DNA of 64,000 nt from the NCBI GenBank assembly GCA_019359395.1, contig JAHHHK010000010.1, positions 47,894 through 111,893 of the forward strand, in the 5' to 3' direction. The stretch's first letter is position 1, and each line of letters begins with the position of its first letter. Made by a program: the position numbers and the translations under genes. Of the stretch, positions 1 to 9,030 are shown piece after piece. The notes beneath the pieces were generated by a model, which made no database searches, was not told the DNA's origin, and saw only the letters and a program-made list of their open reading frames with translations. Source of the DNA: Komarekiella atlantica HA4396-MV6 (lineage in GTDB: Bacteria > Cyanobacteriota > Cyanobacteriia > Cyanobacteriales > Nostocaceae).

Positions 1-327
1 TAGTTGGGTAAAGTTAATATAAATTTTTGGTAAATAGCGATCGCTTACCGCACATCTGCTGATTTATGTGCGTCCGTTTTTCTGGCTAAGACAGCACCTT
101 TTCTACTAATTACAGTATATTTGTACTACAATGGATATATAGCGTCCATAAAAGTTAATTAAATGTAAAACCGCTCTGTGACAGCCTTTTGGATAATGGA
201 TTCAAGAGTTAGTTTTATGCTCAAGCCCTACATTCTCAACCCTCATTCAACTGCTAAACACGAATGAATTAGCAGTACACAAGTGAGAATTATTACTTGT
301 TCTCTTCTGATCCTGCTTTATTAATCT
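1..327. other. Intergenic region upstream of the first gene
   Basis: No convincing ORF is seen here. The stretch is A+T rich and carries one HIP1 octamer (GCGATCGC) near 37-44. It presumably holds the promoter of the gene starting at 328, but no clear -35/-10 pair stands out. Confidence 0.4.
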
Positions 328-723
328 ATGTTCTCAGAGGAAAATTATTTGATGATGCAACTGAGTCATTATCCAGCTGCGATCGCCCAAGCTGCTCAAC
401 GGGCTAATGAAATAGACTCTCAGTTGATGGCAGTGCAGCACCAGATTAACCGATTTGAGGGGAATGCAGATCGTGCTGCTGCCTTTGATATTGACATGAA
501 AAACGATGCTCAACGCAAGGCCCGCCGCTTTGAAGTGTTGCTTGTGAATCAAGAGTATCAAAAGGCAATTGACACCTTAATTCGATTAAGTACCGAAAAA
601 GCAAATGCGATCGCCCATTTGGAATATCTGCGTAACCAGTTTAGTGTAGCTAAGTTAGAAGCGAGATTAGTGATCGCTCAACAACTTACTGATTTTGAAT
701 CTAGGGAATTAGTAGGTTTGTAA
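328..723 (+). CDS. Conserved-looking small helical protein of unknown function
   Basis: A 131-residue soluble protein that I cannot assign to a family. It is almost entirely helical in character, rich in Ala, Gln, Glu and Arg, with likely coiled-coil stretches around residues 20-45 and 75-125. There is no signal peptide or membrane segment. Two HIP1 octamers fall inside the frame and the codon use looks like neighbouring cyanobacterial genes, which supports real coding. The start could be the first ATG or the ATG pair at residues 9-10 (352 or 355); no strong ribosome-binding site decides between them. It stands alone, about 250 bases before the oxidase gene. Confidence 0.65.
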   Translation: MFSEENYLMMQLSHYPAAIAQAAQRANEIDSQLMAVQHQINRFEGNADRAAAFDIDMKNDAQRKARRFEVLLVNQEYQKAIDTLIRLSTEKANAIAHLEYLRNQFSVAKLEARLVIAQQLTDFESRELVGL

Positions 724-972
724 TTGCACCTATCCAGAGTCATGGCAGAAGGTTAAGAGTTAGGAGGAAGATTTTTTGGCGTTGCTGATTGAGAATATGA
801 GTTTACCTCACGCAGAGAGTAAGAGTTTAAAATACTTGATTTTTAAATTTCATATCCCAATTTAGCAACACCCAGATCTTTATCAGATTTTAGTGCGATC
901 GCACCGCTCCAAAGCAATTTATCATAACTTTGGTTAGATAAAAACCCCATTGCTTAACCCACAATCGCCACC

Positions 973-2097
973 ATGACAGTTGTATCAAACGACTCTCGCT
1001 TTCAACCCATTAACCTTTTCGAGTATGAAAAACTAGCAAAAGAGCATCTATCTCAAATGACACTCGACTACTACAGTAGTGGCGCTTGGGACGAAATCAC
1101 GTTGCGTGATAATCGGGCTGCGTTTGAGCGAGTCAAGTTACGACCTCGGATGTTAGTTGATGTGAGCGATCGCAATCTGAGCACCTCTATTTTAGGACAA
1201 CCTTTGCAACTACCTCTGTTAATTGCACCGATGGCTTTTCAATGTCTGGCTCATCCAGATGGGGAAGTGGCAACAGCAATAGCTGCGGCATCAACAGGTG
1301 TGGGTATGGTATTGAGTACAATGGCGACAAAGAGTATGGAAGAAGTGGCCGCTGTAGGTAACAAACAAAATGCCTTGCAGTGGTTTCAGCTTTATATTCA
1401 CAAAGATCCAGGATTGACTCGTGCTTTAGTAGAAAGAGCTTATGCCGCAGGTTACAAAGCACTTTGTCTGACGGTAGATGCTCCTGTGCTTGGACAACGG
1501 GAGCGAGATCAGCGTAACGAGTTTGCCTTACCACCAGATTTGCATCTAGCTAATCTCGCAACTATTTCAGGGCTAGATATTTCTCATGAAACAGGGGAAT
1601 CTGGGTTATTTACCTACTTTGCCCAACAGCTCAACCCAGCAGTAACTTGGCGCGACTTGGAATGGTTGCAATCCATATCTCCATTACCTTTAATACTCAA
1701 AGGAATTTTACGAGGTGATGATGCTGTGCGTGCTGTGGAGTCTGGAGCTAGAGCTATTATTGTTTCTAATCATGGTGGTAGACAACTTGATGGTGCGATC
1801 GCATCTCTAGATGTCTTAGCTGAAATTGTAGCAGCGGTTGATGGTAAAGCAGAAGTACTATTGGATGGAGGTATCCGTCGGGGCACAGACATTCTCAAAG
1901 CTTTAGCATTAGGAGCAAAAGCAGTACTAATCGGGCGACCTGTTTTGTGGGGGTTGGCGGTAGCAGGACAAGTCGGTGTATCTCACATCATCTCGCTGTT
2001 ACAAGATGAGTTAAACGTGGCAATGGCACTGAGTGGCTGTGCCAAACTACAGGATATAGACTCTAGTCTCTTAAAATTCAGTCAATTTGTAAGCTAA
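973..2097 (+). CDS. FMN-dependent L-2-hydroxyacid oxidase (lactate/glycolate oxidase family)
   Basis: A 374-residue TIM-barrel flavoenzyme of the glycolate oxidase/lactate oxidase family, which oxidises L-2-hydroxyacids to 2-oxoacids with O2 and releases H2O2. The active-site signature SNHGGRQLDG is at 265-274 (catalytic His267, substrate-binding Arg270), the FMN-contacting Lys is at 243, and the C-terminal phosphate loop includes LDGGIRRGTD. Where plant glycolate oxidases read SPTAMQ and SSWATSS, this protein has APMAFQ (Met87) and STMATKS (Met117). From family knowledge those positions help separate glycolate- from lactate-preferring enzymes, so L-lactate is my inferred preference. In nitrogen-fixing cyanobacteria such enzymes have been linked to oxygen removal. 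Monocistronic. Confidence 0.9.
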   Translation: MTVVSNDSRFQPINLFEYEKLAKEHLSQMTLDYYSSGAWDEITLRDNRAAFERVKLRPRMLVDVSDRNLSTSILGQPLQLPLLIAPMAFQCLAHPDGEVATAIAAASTGVGMVLSTMATKSMEEVAAVGNKQNALQWFQLYIHKDPGLTRALVERAYAAGYKALCLTVDAPVLGQRERDQRNEFALPPDLHLANLATISGLDISHETGESGLFTYFAQQLNPAVTWRDLEWLQSISPLPLILKGILRGDDAVRAVESGARAIIVSNHGGRQLDGAIASLDVLAEIVAAVDGKAEVLLDGGIRRGTDILKALALGAKAVLIGRPVLWGLAVAGQVGVSHIISLLQDELNVAMALSGCAKLQDIDSSLLKFSQFVS

Positions 2098-2269
2098 TAC
2101 CAAGTTGTGATTGCTTGTGATTCTAAGCAAAGAGAAGATCTTAGAAATAGTTTCCTACGAAACCAAAGCTTAGTTTGGCTTTTGAGTAGAGTTACACTAC
2201 ACTGCGTTTCATAACCTGCGGGAATCAAGGCAAATACTATACAAAATACTATCTTTGGCAACTTGGTAT
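2097..2269. repeat. Small element with 11-bp terminal inverted repeats (MITE-like)
   Basis: The sequence ATACCAAGTTG at 2097-2107 is repeated exactly as its reverse complement at 2259-2269, bounding about 173 bp with no coding capacity. The left end overlaps the last base of the oxidase stop codon. There is no clean target duplication; the flanks are merely A+T rich. This could be a non-autonomous transposon or simply a large stem. Inference from one copy only. Confidence 0.35.
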
Positions 2270-2517
2270 AAGCATGCATAAGTAAATACCCATAAGGTAC
2301 CAAGTAGCGCTCAACCAGGCAATTGTGATAGCACTGCTTGAACGAGCACTCAAGCGTCAGAATGAGCGTCACCTGGAAAGCTAGCTTGCCGCAGGTATCA
2401 CTCATTACTCAGAGTTGGAAAATGCTTGTTAAAAGTGCGATTAAGCAGATTAGTATAGTCTTAAAATTAATTTAGAAACTATTATCCAGCAAGATTTCTA
2501 GAATAAAGAACATTTTT

Positions 2518-2545
2518 TTTGCAAACTCACTAAATAGGCTATAAT
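2518..2545 (+). promoter_or_regulatory. Candidate promoter of tRNA-Leu
   Basis: A perfect -10 hexamer TATAAT lies at 2540-2545, with TTTGCA at 2518-2523 as a weak -35 and a 16-bp spacer. Transcription would start around 2552, about 12 bases before the mature tRNA 5' end. The call rests on motif and position only. Confidence 0.5.
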
Positions 2546-2563
2546 GATAAAGTTGAGTATTAA

Positions 2564-2647
2564 GGGCGGGTGGCGAAACTGGTAGACGCACCACACTCAA
2601 AATGTGGCGGCCTTGCGGTCATAGGAGTTCGATTCTCCTCCTGCCCA
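2564..2647 (+). tRNA. tRNA-Leu (anticodon CAA)
   Basis: An 84-base class II tRNA. The acceptor arm GGGCGGG (2564-2570) pairs with CCTGCCC (2640-2646) with one G-U. The anticodon stem CCACA/TGTGG closes the loop CTCAAAA, giving anticodon CAA, which reads UUG. A long variable arm and a T-loop GTTCGATTC follow. The gene ends at discriminator A73; CCA is not encoded. It decodes leucine in translation. Confidence 0.97.
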
Positions 2648-2653
2648 TTGTTT

Positions 2654-2674
2654 AAGCCCTGTTAAAAAGGGTTT
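2654..2674 (+). terminator. Weak hairpin just after tRNA-Leu
   Basis: AAGCCCT (2654-2660) pairs with AGGGTTT (2668-2674) around a 7-base loop. No T-run follows, so it may be a processing hairpin or a weak terminator of the tRNA transcript. Confidence 0.3.
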
Positions 2675-2906
2675 AGAGTAAAATGCGCTTTCGTATTGGC
2701 GCTCATGTAACTAGTGAATAATAAATATATCTAGGATAGATACTGTTACTCTTAAAAATGAGTGATTGCGATCGTGTTATACTTTGTGAGTACACATATA
2801 ATATCTTCCTGCAATATTATTAATGTAATGTTCATGGAAATATATATTTATCAGTTAAAAATACTGTCAACAACAAACACTAACTATATAAGAAAACGCA
2901 AAGATT

Positions 2907-3116
2907 ATGCGACTGAAAAGATGGGAGTCTCCCCGCAAAGAAGGTAGGAATGATAAAGGTAGAGGCGGTTCTGCCAGAAAACGGCAACTCAAAAAGCAAA
3001 AGCAAATGCTGCGCCAAAAACTCAAAGAAGGTAATAAACCTGAAAACGATATAAACAATACAAAAGGGGGGAAGATAAATTTATCTTCCCCCTCTTTTTT
3101 AGCTTTATTTTTATAA
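2907..3116 (+). CDS. Small, very basic protein of unknown function (tentative)
   Basis: A 69-residue ORF. Its first 45 residues are strongly basic and glutamine rich (many Lys/Arg, for example ARKRQLKKQKQ), resembling an RNA- or ribosome-associated peptide, but I do not recognise a family. The last about 17 residues are encoded by the terminator hairpin at 3067-3092 and become hydrophobic, so either the gene ends in its own terminator or the true product is shorter. There is no clear ribosome-binding site. Composition in the first two thirds favours coding; a chance ORF cannot be excluded. Confidence 0.35.
   Translation: MRLKRWESPRKEGRNDKGRGGSARKRQLKKQKQMLRQKLKEGNKPENDINNTKGGKINLSSPSFLALFL
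3067..3092 (+). terminator. Strong rho-independent terminator
   Basis: A perfect 13-bp inverted repeat, GGGGGAAGATAAA against TTTATCTTCCCCC, is followed by TCTTTTTT. It would end transcription from tRNA-Leu and/or the small basic ORF whose 3' end it overlaps. Confidence 0.85.
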
Positions 3117-3559
3117 GAAAATAACATTTGTAAATCTTATGTATGAATTGAAATCTTTAATAAATTTAGTAAGAGACAAAAAGTACATTATCTAATTTTT
3201 GAAAAAATAATTTAAATCGAACTGCTTAAGCACATACTTACGTATCAAAATCGGTAGATTAGCAGATTGTCTTTCTGGGATTTTACTAAGCAAAGTGATT
3301 ATTTTTACGTAGTAGATATATCTCTACGAAAATATACATCTATAATAATTTATGGTAATTGTAATGCTTGCATGAACTAACTTAAAAATAATTATGAAGT
3401 AAGTATGAATTTTGTCAATCCGTGTCTGAAATCCCTTGGTTAAACCAGTAAAGTACGATACAGTGACAAATAATTATACTATTACCGGAGAAGCAAAAAA
3501 TCTACTGCCAAAGTAACTGCATCTCCATGTGTTAACTTCCGACTATGATACAAGCTTAC
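3117..3559. other. Intergenic region before the polysaccharide locus
   Basis: A+T-rich, with no credible ORF on either strand. A TATACT hexamer at 3475-3480 could be a -10 element for a transcript running into the leader hairpin and wecG-like gene, but a matching -35 is not evident. Confidence 0.35.
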
Positions 3560-3590
3560 AAAAGTCAGAAACCATCTAAGCTGACTTTTT
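3560..3590 (+). terminator. Terminator-like hairpin in the leader of the WecG-like gene
   Basis: AAAAGTCAG (3560-3568) pairs perfectly with CTGACTTTT (3581-3589) around a 12-base loop and runs into a T-rich tail. It sits about 60 bases upstream of the ATG at 3651, so it could terminate incoming transcription or act as an attenuator of the polysaccharide locus. Confidence 0.5.
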
Positions 3591-3650
3591 CTATATTCGG
3601 AATGGTATGGGTAATCTATAGATTCTTTTCTTGGACACAAGGAGTTATTT

Positions 3651-4448
3651 ATGGTGGGAAGAGTGTTTCTACCTACAAAAAAGGTGCTTGATTTTCCTAT
3701 TACTGCCTTACGTTTTGACGACCAGATACAAACAATATTGAAGTGGGCAAGTACCCGTGAGAGTAAAACTGTATGTGTAGCTAATGTACACATGCTCATG
3801 GAGGCTCACTCTAATCCAGAATTTGCTAGTGTACTAAGAAATGCAGACCTAGTTACTCCTGATGGTATGCCTCTTGTGTGGATGATGCGAAAAATGGGAG
3901 CGCGTTACCAAGATCGTGTTGCAGGAATGGATATTTTTCTAGCATTGTGTCAGCTAGCTCAAACCCAAAATCTCAGTGTTTTCTTCGTAGGTTCTCAAAC
4001 CGAAATTCTTTCTAGAATGCGAAAAAAATTAGAGAGGGAATTTCCTCAACTGAAAATTGCAGCAATGGAACCTCTGCCTTTTCGTCCTCTAACAGAAATT
4101 GAAGACGAAGCTTTGATTAAGAAAATTAATTATAGTGGTGCCAGTGTTGTATTGGTATCCCTGGGATGTCCAAAACAAGAAAATTGGATGGCTCAGCATA
4201 AAGGTAAAATTCAGGCTGTAATGCTTGGATTAGGGGGAGTTTTTCCAGTTTACGCAGGAATCCACAAGCGAGCACCCCGCATGATTCGAGACTTAGGGCT
4301 TGAATGGCTGTACCGATGGGTTCAAGAACCACGTCGTCTTTGGGGGCGCTATGCAACGACAATTCCACCCTTCATGTGGTTAGCGACTAAGCAACTGTTG
4401 TCATCTAGTCGTCTTGCAGGAGTTTTTCAGAACAGCAGTGGGGATTAA
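3651..4448 (+). CDS. WecG/TagA/CpsF-family glycosyltransferase
   Basis: A 265-residue GT26 glycosyltransferase. Family members transfer a sugar such as N-acetylmannosaminuronic acid or N-acetylmannosamine onto undecaprenyl-linked GlcNAc at the inner face of the membrane, an early step of repeat-unit assembly. Visible family motifs are VANVHML (43-49), TPDGMPLVW (69-77, with the conserved Asp71), SLGCPKQENW (about 170-179) and the C-terminal block VFPVYAGIHKRAPRMIRDLG with a following LEWLYRWVQEPRRLWGRY. The start is fixed by AAGGAG 7 bases upstream. It is the first gene of the polysaccharide locus and is separated from the flippase gene by about 820 bases. The exact donor sugar cannot be told from sequence. 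Confidence 0.9.
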   Translation: MVGRVFLPTKKVLDFPITALRFDDQIQTILKWASTRESKTVCVANVHMLMEAHSNPEFASVLRNADLVTPDGMPLVWMMRKMGARYQDRVAGMDIFLALCQLAQTQNLSVFFVGSQTEILSRMRKKLEREFPQLKIAAMEPLPFRPLTEIEDEALIKKINYSGASVVLVSLGCPKQENWMAQHKGKIQAVMLGLGGVFPVYAGIHKRAPRMIRDLGLEWLYRWVQEPRRLWGRYATTIPPFMWLATKQLLSSSRLAGVFQNSSGD

Positions 4449-5272
4449 GGTATTCCAAGTTTGGATAATTTAATGTGTAGTGCTTTTGCGTTTACCGCAG
4501 TTTGTGTAAAAAAATACAAATTTTCTCATAAAAAGCTTATACACACGGCAGAGGATATTACACAGAACATAACTCTATCAGGACATTCTTTTTTATGGGG
4601 GAATAAAACCTCCCCCTCTATTGTCACTATCCCTGCACATATTACTTTGACAAATGTAAAATTGAAAACGAGTATTTTCTGTTAAAAGTTATATTGATTT
4701 GTTCGATAGTGTCAAAATTTTTATCATTAAGTATCAGTAGAAGATGTTATTGATAATCTTTTATGAAAGCTTATATGCTTTCAAGTTGAAGAGTGATATA
4801 TAATTCACTCTGCGTAGAGGTACTGAATGAGCAGTGAGCATGTATTTCTGTCTAGGCAGCCGTAACCTGTTTAGAAAAAACCAAAACTTTATATAATCTT
4901 AACAAATTTTTTCTAAGCTTTTTCCAACTGCATCTCATTTAAAGCCTGAAAATATAAATATATGGGTAGTTTTGTTCCAAAATTAATTATAAACGTGGGT
5001 AGATCTTCTGATAAAAGTTTTTTGAATTGCTACCAATTTGCTGAAAAGTTATGGCAAGATGATTTGGAAGCCACCATGTAAGATTTCAACAAGAATAGTT
5101 ACATTCAGCAATATTAACTAAGTAGATTCATGTGATCTGTTGGCTCTGTTAGTAATTGCACTTGTTTGAATCTTAATTGCCAAGTTATCTGGGACTACTG
5201 TCTCATGTTGGTTTTCCATCTCGTCGTTATTGAGTTGATAGCGACTTAATCAGCTCTAATTTAGCCGTATCT
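4449..5272. other. Long intergenic region between the WecG-like and Wzx genes
   Basis: No credible gene is seen in these 824 bases. The short ORF at 4461-4685 spans a hairpin and has no protein-like character. The region is A+T rich and ends in a leader for the Wzx gene without a strong ribosome-binding site. Confidence 0.4.
4597..4616 (+). terminator. Hairpin, possible terminator downstream of the WecG-like gene
   Basis: GGGGGA (4597-4602) pairs with TCCCCC (4611-4616) around an 8-base A-rich loop, followed only by TCTATTG. The strong G/C stem suits a terminator but the T-run is poor. Confidence 0.4.
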
Positions 5273-6772
5273 ATGAAAAATCTCTTTTCTAATGACAAGA
5301 ACGACAAGTATTTCCGCACAGATCATCTGAAAGCTGATCTTAAAGGTCGCTCTGTTCGTGGTGGTGCGATCACAATGGTTGCTCAAGTTTTGAAGTTTAG
5401 CTTGAACTTAGTATCCAATGTAGTATTAGCTCGATTACTGACGCCACAAGATTATGGCTTGATAGGTATGGTGACTGCGGTTATTGGGTTTGTCGGTTTG
5501 TTCAAAGACTTGGGGTTGTCAATGGCAACTGTCCAAAAGGAGGAGATTAATCATGAGCAAGTTAGCACCTTGTTTTGGGTGAACGTGGCACTTAGTCTAA
5601 CAGCTGCGCTGATTACTGCTGCGATCGCGCCTGGAATTGCTTGGTTTTATAATGAACCCCGTTTGATTTGGATTACCCTGGCGCTGTCCGTGGGTATTAT
5701 CTTTGGTGGGTTCAGTGTTCAGCACAGCGCTTTGCTCAATCGCCAGATGCAATACAAGGCGCTAGTGTTTAATGATGTTCGCGCTATGGTGATTGGCATT
5801 CTAGCAGCGCTCGTTGCTGCTTGGTATGGATTGGGCTACTGGGCATTAGTGATTTTGCCGCTTGTTTCAGGGTTTGCTGGCGTTACAGGACTCTGGATTG
5901 CCTGTGCTTGGCGTCCCGGACTACCTGTTTGGCGATCGGGAATAGGTTCAATGTTGGCTTTTGGAGGACATCTTACTGGCTTCACTACTATTAATTACTT
6001 TGCCCGAAATCTTGACAATGTTCTCATTGGAAGATATTGGGGCGCTCAACAGTTAGGTTTATACGCTAAAGCTTATCAATTGCTGGTTCTGCCGATTAAC
6101 CAGATTAATGCACCAATTACTGCGGTTGCTATCCCTAGTTTAAGTCGATTGCAACAGAATCCAGAACAATTTCGTCACTATTACCTCAAAGCTATTTCAG
6201 TAATTGCTTTTCTAACCACGCCAACGATCATCTTTATGATCGTGGCCTCAGAAGATATTATTGGATTTCTTCTCGGTTCCCAATGGCTTGGGGCTAGCAC
6301 AATCTTTCGATTATTAGCCATATCCGCATTAGTTCAGCCGCTTTGTAACACTACTGGTTGGCTATATATATCTAGAGGTAGAAGCGATCGCATGTTCAAA
6401 TGGGGTTTATTCTCTTCTTCCTGGCTTGTAACGTCATTTTTTATTGGTTTACCATATCAAGCATCTGGAGTCGCTTTATCCTATGCCATAGCCATGCTTT
6501 TACAAGCATTTCCCTGCATCTACTATGCAACAAGAGGCACATCAATTACAATGCTTGATGTGTTTGAAACAGTAAAGCAAACATTCATCTCATCGATAGT
6601 AGCAGGTGTGGTAGTATTCGGCATTAAGATTTACGTTGGTTCAAGTCTGCCAATATGGGCAACAGTGATTATTTATTCTGCTGTAATGAGCTTAGTATAT
6701 CTCGGATTAATGTTCTATGTATTTAGGATGAAAGATTTTTATTTAGGTTTTTTACGTGATTTAAAAAAATGA
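5273..6772 (+). CDS. Wzx-like polysaccharide flippase (MOP superfamily)
   Basis: A 499-residue integral membrane protein of the lipopolysaccharide/teichoic-acid translocase family (Polysacc_synt type). Members flip undecaprenyl-linked repeat units from the cytoplasmic to the periplasmic face. About 12-14 hydrophobic segments run from about residue 30 to 490. The N-terminal part carries the family feature GRSVRGGAITMVAQVLKF, followed by VLARLLTPQDYGLIGMV, typical of WzxC-like proteins. It is followed 72 bases later by a methyltransferase and then glycosyltransferases, as in Wzx/Wzy loci. A shorter copy of its C-terminal end is present at about 9031-9132, pointing to duplication here. One HIP1 site near 6386 is the last before a long HIP1-free stretch. 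Confidence 0.93.
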   Translation: MKNLFSNDKNDKYFRTDHLKADLKGRSVRGGAITMVAQVLKFSLNLVSNVVLARLLTPQDYGLIGMVTAVIGFVGLFKDLGLSMATVQKEEINHEQVSTLFWVNVALSLTAALITAAIAPGIAWFYNEPRLIWITLALSVGIIFGGFSVQHSALLNRQMQYKALVFNDVRAMVIGILAALVAAWYGLGYWALVILPLVSGFAGVTGLWIACAWRPGLPVWRSGIGSMLAFGGHLTGFTTINYFARNLDNVLIGRYWGAQQLGLYAKAYQLLVLPINQINAPITAVAIPSLSRLQQNPEQFRHYYLKAISVIAFLTTPTIIFMIVASEDIIGFLLGSQWLGASTIFRLLAISALVQPLCNTTGWLYISRGRSDRMFKWGLFSSSWLVTSFFIGLPYQASGVALSYAIAMLLQAFPCIYYATRGTSITMLDVFETVKQTFISSIVAGVVVFGIKIYVGSSLPIWATVIIYSAVMSLVYLGLMFYVFRMKDFYLGFLRDLKK

Positions 6773-6844
6773 TATTTAAGTATGGATTATATATGTTAAA
6801 TTATCCACACCCTTTTTTCTATTAGGCTAAGTCAAGAGAAAATT

Positions 6845-7588
6845 ATGCAAAACAAAAACTTGTGGAAAGAAACAAAATTTATAAAAACTTCTCAAGGTTA
6901 TAGAGCTTCCAAAGATCCAAAGAATGTCAGTATTAGTTCTCGAATTATTGCAAATATTCTAGGCAAAACCTACGAAAAAGTTATTAGTCAACACGCCAGT
7001 GGTTTATTATTGGACTTAGGCTGTGGCAATGTTCCTCTATATGGAGTTTATAGAGACAAGATTATAGATAACATTTGTATAGATTGGAGTAATACTTTTC
7101 ATAAAAATATATATCTTGATTACGAAGTTGACTTAAATACTGTAATACCTCTTGATAGTGAGCAGTTTGATACTATTCTTGCTACTGATGTACTAGAACA
7201 TATCGCTAAGCCAGAACTATTAATGAGTGAGATAAAGAGGCTTTTAAAGTCGAATGGAAAAATTATTCTCACCGTACCTTTTTTATATTGGTTGCACGAA
7301 CAACCTTATGATTATTTCAGATATACAGAATTTGCGCTTAGAATGTTTTGTCAACAAAACAATCTGAGCGTAATAGAACTAGAGCCTTATGGAGGAGCTA
7401 TAGAAGTAATTTTAGACATTTTTTCTAAGCAATTAATACGGGTTTCAAAACTATCATGCCAAATATTTTCAAACCTAAGTTTAGTATTTATTGAGTCTTC
7501 TATAGGGCAAAAAATTTCGCTGAAAACAGCTAGAAATTTTCCAATGGGCTATTACTTGGTAGCACAAAAACTTGAATCTGCGAATTAA
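6845..7588 (+). CDS. Class I SAM-dependent methyltransferase
   Basis: A 247-residue soluble protein with the Rossmann-type methyltransferase fold. Motif I LLLDLGCGN is at about 54-62, the acidic strand end is near residue 80 (CIDWSN), motif II/III FDTILATDVLEHIAKPE is at about 107-123, and a further strand GKIILTVPF follows. The sequence after VPF (YWLHEQPYDYFRYT) resembles methyltransferases found in polysaccharide clusters, which act on sugars or nucleotide-sugar derivatives. Position directly between the flippase and glycosyltransferase genes suggests it methylates the repeat unit; the acceptor is unknown. A+T-rich codon use matches the following genes. Confidence 0.85.
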   Translation: MQNKNLWKETKFIKTSQGYRASKDPKNVSISSRIIANILGKTYEKVISQHASGLLLDLGCGNVPLYGVYRDKIIDNICIDWSNTFHKNIYLDYEVDLNTVIPLDSEQFDTILATDVLEHIAKPELLMSEIKRLLKSNGKIILTVPFLYWLHEQPYDYFRYTEFALRMFCQQNNLSVIELEPYGGAIEVILDIFSKQLIRVSKLSCQIFSNLSLVFIESSIGQKISLKTARNFPMGYYLVAQKLESAN

Positions 7589-7654
7589 AAAACTAATTAC
7601 GAAATATTGATATTTTAAACAGAGCAAATTTAATTTTATCATAAAATACTGATC

Positions 7655-8926
7655 ATGAAAATAGCCTTTTTTGTTAATCAATTTCCAACGTTATCTGAAA
7701 CTTTTATCTTGAACCAGATAACGGGATTAATTGATCGTGGACATGAAATTTATATTTACGCTGATCATCCAGGCGATATGTCCAAAATACACCCTGAAGT
7801 TGAGAAATATAATCTTTTGGCTAATACTCACTACATTGGAAAACCCGATAATCGCATTTTGAGGTTAATCAAAATATTTAAATTGTTGCCAAATTTTGGG
7901 CAATATCCCATCCTCTTATTACATTCCATAAATTTTTTGAAGTACGGACGACAAGCAACATCGTTAACATTGTTCTATACAGTCGCACAGTTATTAAATA
8001 AACCAAAAGTATATGATATAGTCCATTGTCACTTTGGGACTAATGGACTGAAGGCAATCCTTCTTAGAGAACTCAATGTTATTCAAGGGAAATTAGTTAC
8101 CGCATTTCATGGTTATGATGTATCGCAATATATTAAAAAACATGGAAATAACGCTTATGCAAAATTATTTGCTACAGGAGAACTTTGCTGTCCAATTAGT
8201 AGGCATATGAAATTGCGCTTAGCTGACCTAGGTTGTAATGAAAATCAATTAGTTATACATAGAATGGGAATAGATTGTAGCAAGTTTTTATTTACTTTAC
8301 GTCAACAGCCACAAGACGGCATAGTCCAGATAATAACAATAGCCCGCTTAGTTGAAAAAAAAGGAGTAGAGTATGGTATTCGTGCGGTTGCTAATCTTAT
8401 TAAGTCTGGAATGAAGATTGAATATAACATTGTTGGTGACGGTTTTTTACGAGAAAACTTACAACAATTAATTCAAGAACTAGATTTGATTGATAGTGTA
8501 AAGCTACTTGGCTGGAAACAACAACAAGAGGTTGTAAAAATACTTGATAACTCTCATATTTTACTTGCCCCAAGCGTAACAAGTCAGGAAGGTGATCAAG
8601 AAGGCATTCCTATAGTCTTAATAGAAGCAATAGCAATGGGTTTACCCGTAGTGAGCACATACCATAGTGGAATTCCTGAGTTAATTGAAAATGGTAAATC
8701 AGGTTTTCTGGTTCCTGAAAGGGATGTAAATGCTTTAACCGAGAAGCTACACTATTTAGTCGAGCATCCAGAGAGTTGGGCAAGTATAGGTTTAGCAGGT
8801 CGAGTATTTGTAGAAGAAAACTATGATATTAATAAATTAAATGACAAACTAGTTGAAATTTATAAAAATATATCTTATCAAGATACAGAACAAAAAACTG
8901 CTTTAACAACCTCAGCTTCCATCTAA
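7655..8926 (+). CDS. GT4-family glycosyltransferase (copy 1 of a tandem pair)
   Basis: A 423-residue retaining glycosyltransferase with GT-B fold. The N-terminal acceptor domain opens KIAFFVNQFPTLSETFILNQ, typical of WcaL-like enzymes, and HCHFGTNG precedes the conserved FHGYDV. The C-terminal donor domain has IARLVEKKGVEYGI, VGDG and the EX7E-type block EGIPIVLIEAIAMGLPVVST. It acts in the cytoplasm, adding a sugar to the lipid-linked repeat unit. The gene is about 60% identical by eye to the next glycosyltransferase, with nearly identical DNA at both ends. Its C-terminus reads EQKTALTTSASI, while copy 2 shifts frame there. Confidence 0.92.
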   Translation: MKIAFFVNQFPTLSETFILNQITGLIDRGHEIYIYADHPGDMSKIHPEVEKYNLLANTHYIGKPDNRILRLIKIFKLLPNFGQYPILLLHSINFLKYGRQATSLTLFYTVAQLLNKPKVYDIVHCHFGTNGLKAILLRELNVIQGKLVTAFHGYDVSQYIKKHGNNAYAKLFATGELCCPISRHMKLRLADLGCNENQLVIHRMGIDCSKFLFTLRQQPQDGIVQIITIARLVEKKGVEYGIRAVANLIKSGMKIEYNIVGDGFLRENLQQLIQELDLIDSVKLLGWKQQQEVVKILDNSHILLAPSVTSQEGDQEGIPIVLIEAIAMGLPVVSTYHSGIPELIENGKSGFLVPERDVNALTEKLHYLVEHPESWASIGLAGRVFVEENYDINKLNDKLVEIYKNISYQDTEQKTALTTSASI

Positions 8927-9030
8927 ATAATGTATGCAATCTTGAGTTTTAGATCATATAAAAATGATAATAATTTTTTAAAAAATATACATGGGCGCAG
9001 ATTTTTTTTAAGAAAAAGTATTATTGTTAA

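Noticed and set aside
2564..2647. Integration (att) site at tRNA-Leu or tRNA-Gln
   Set aside because: No duplicated tRNA 3' end, integrase or phage-like gene is visible nearby for either tRNA.
2762..2947. 61-codon plus-strand ORF
   Set aside because: Random A+T-rich composition; it overlaps the basic ORF at 2907 in another frame.
4461..4685. 74-codon plus-strand ORF after the WecG-like gene
   Set aside because: It spans a G/C hairpin, has low-complexity A+T codons and no ribosome-binding site.
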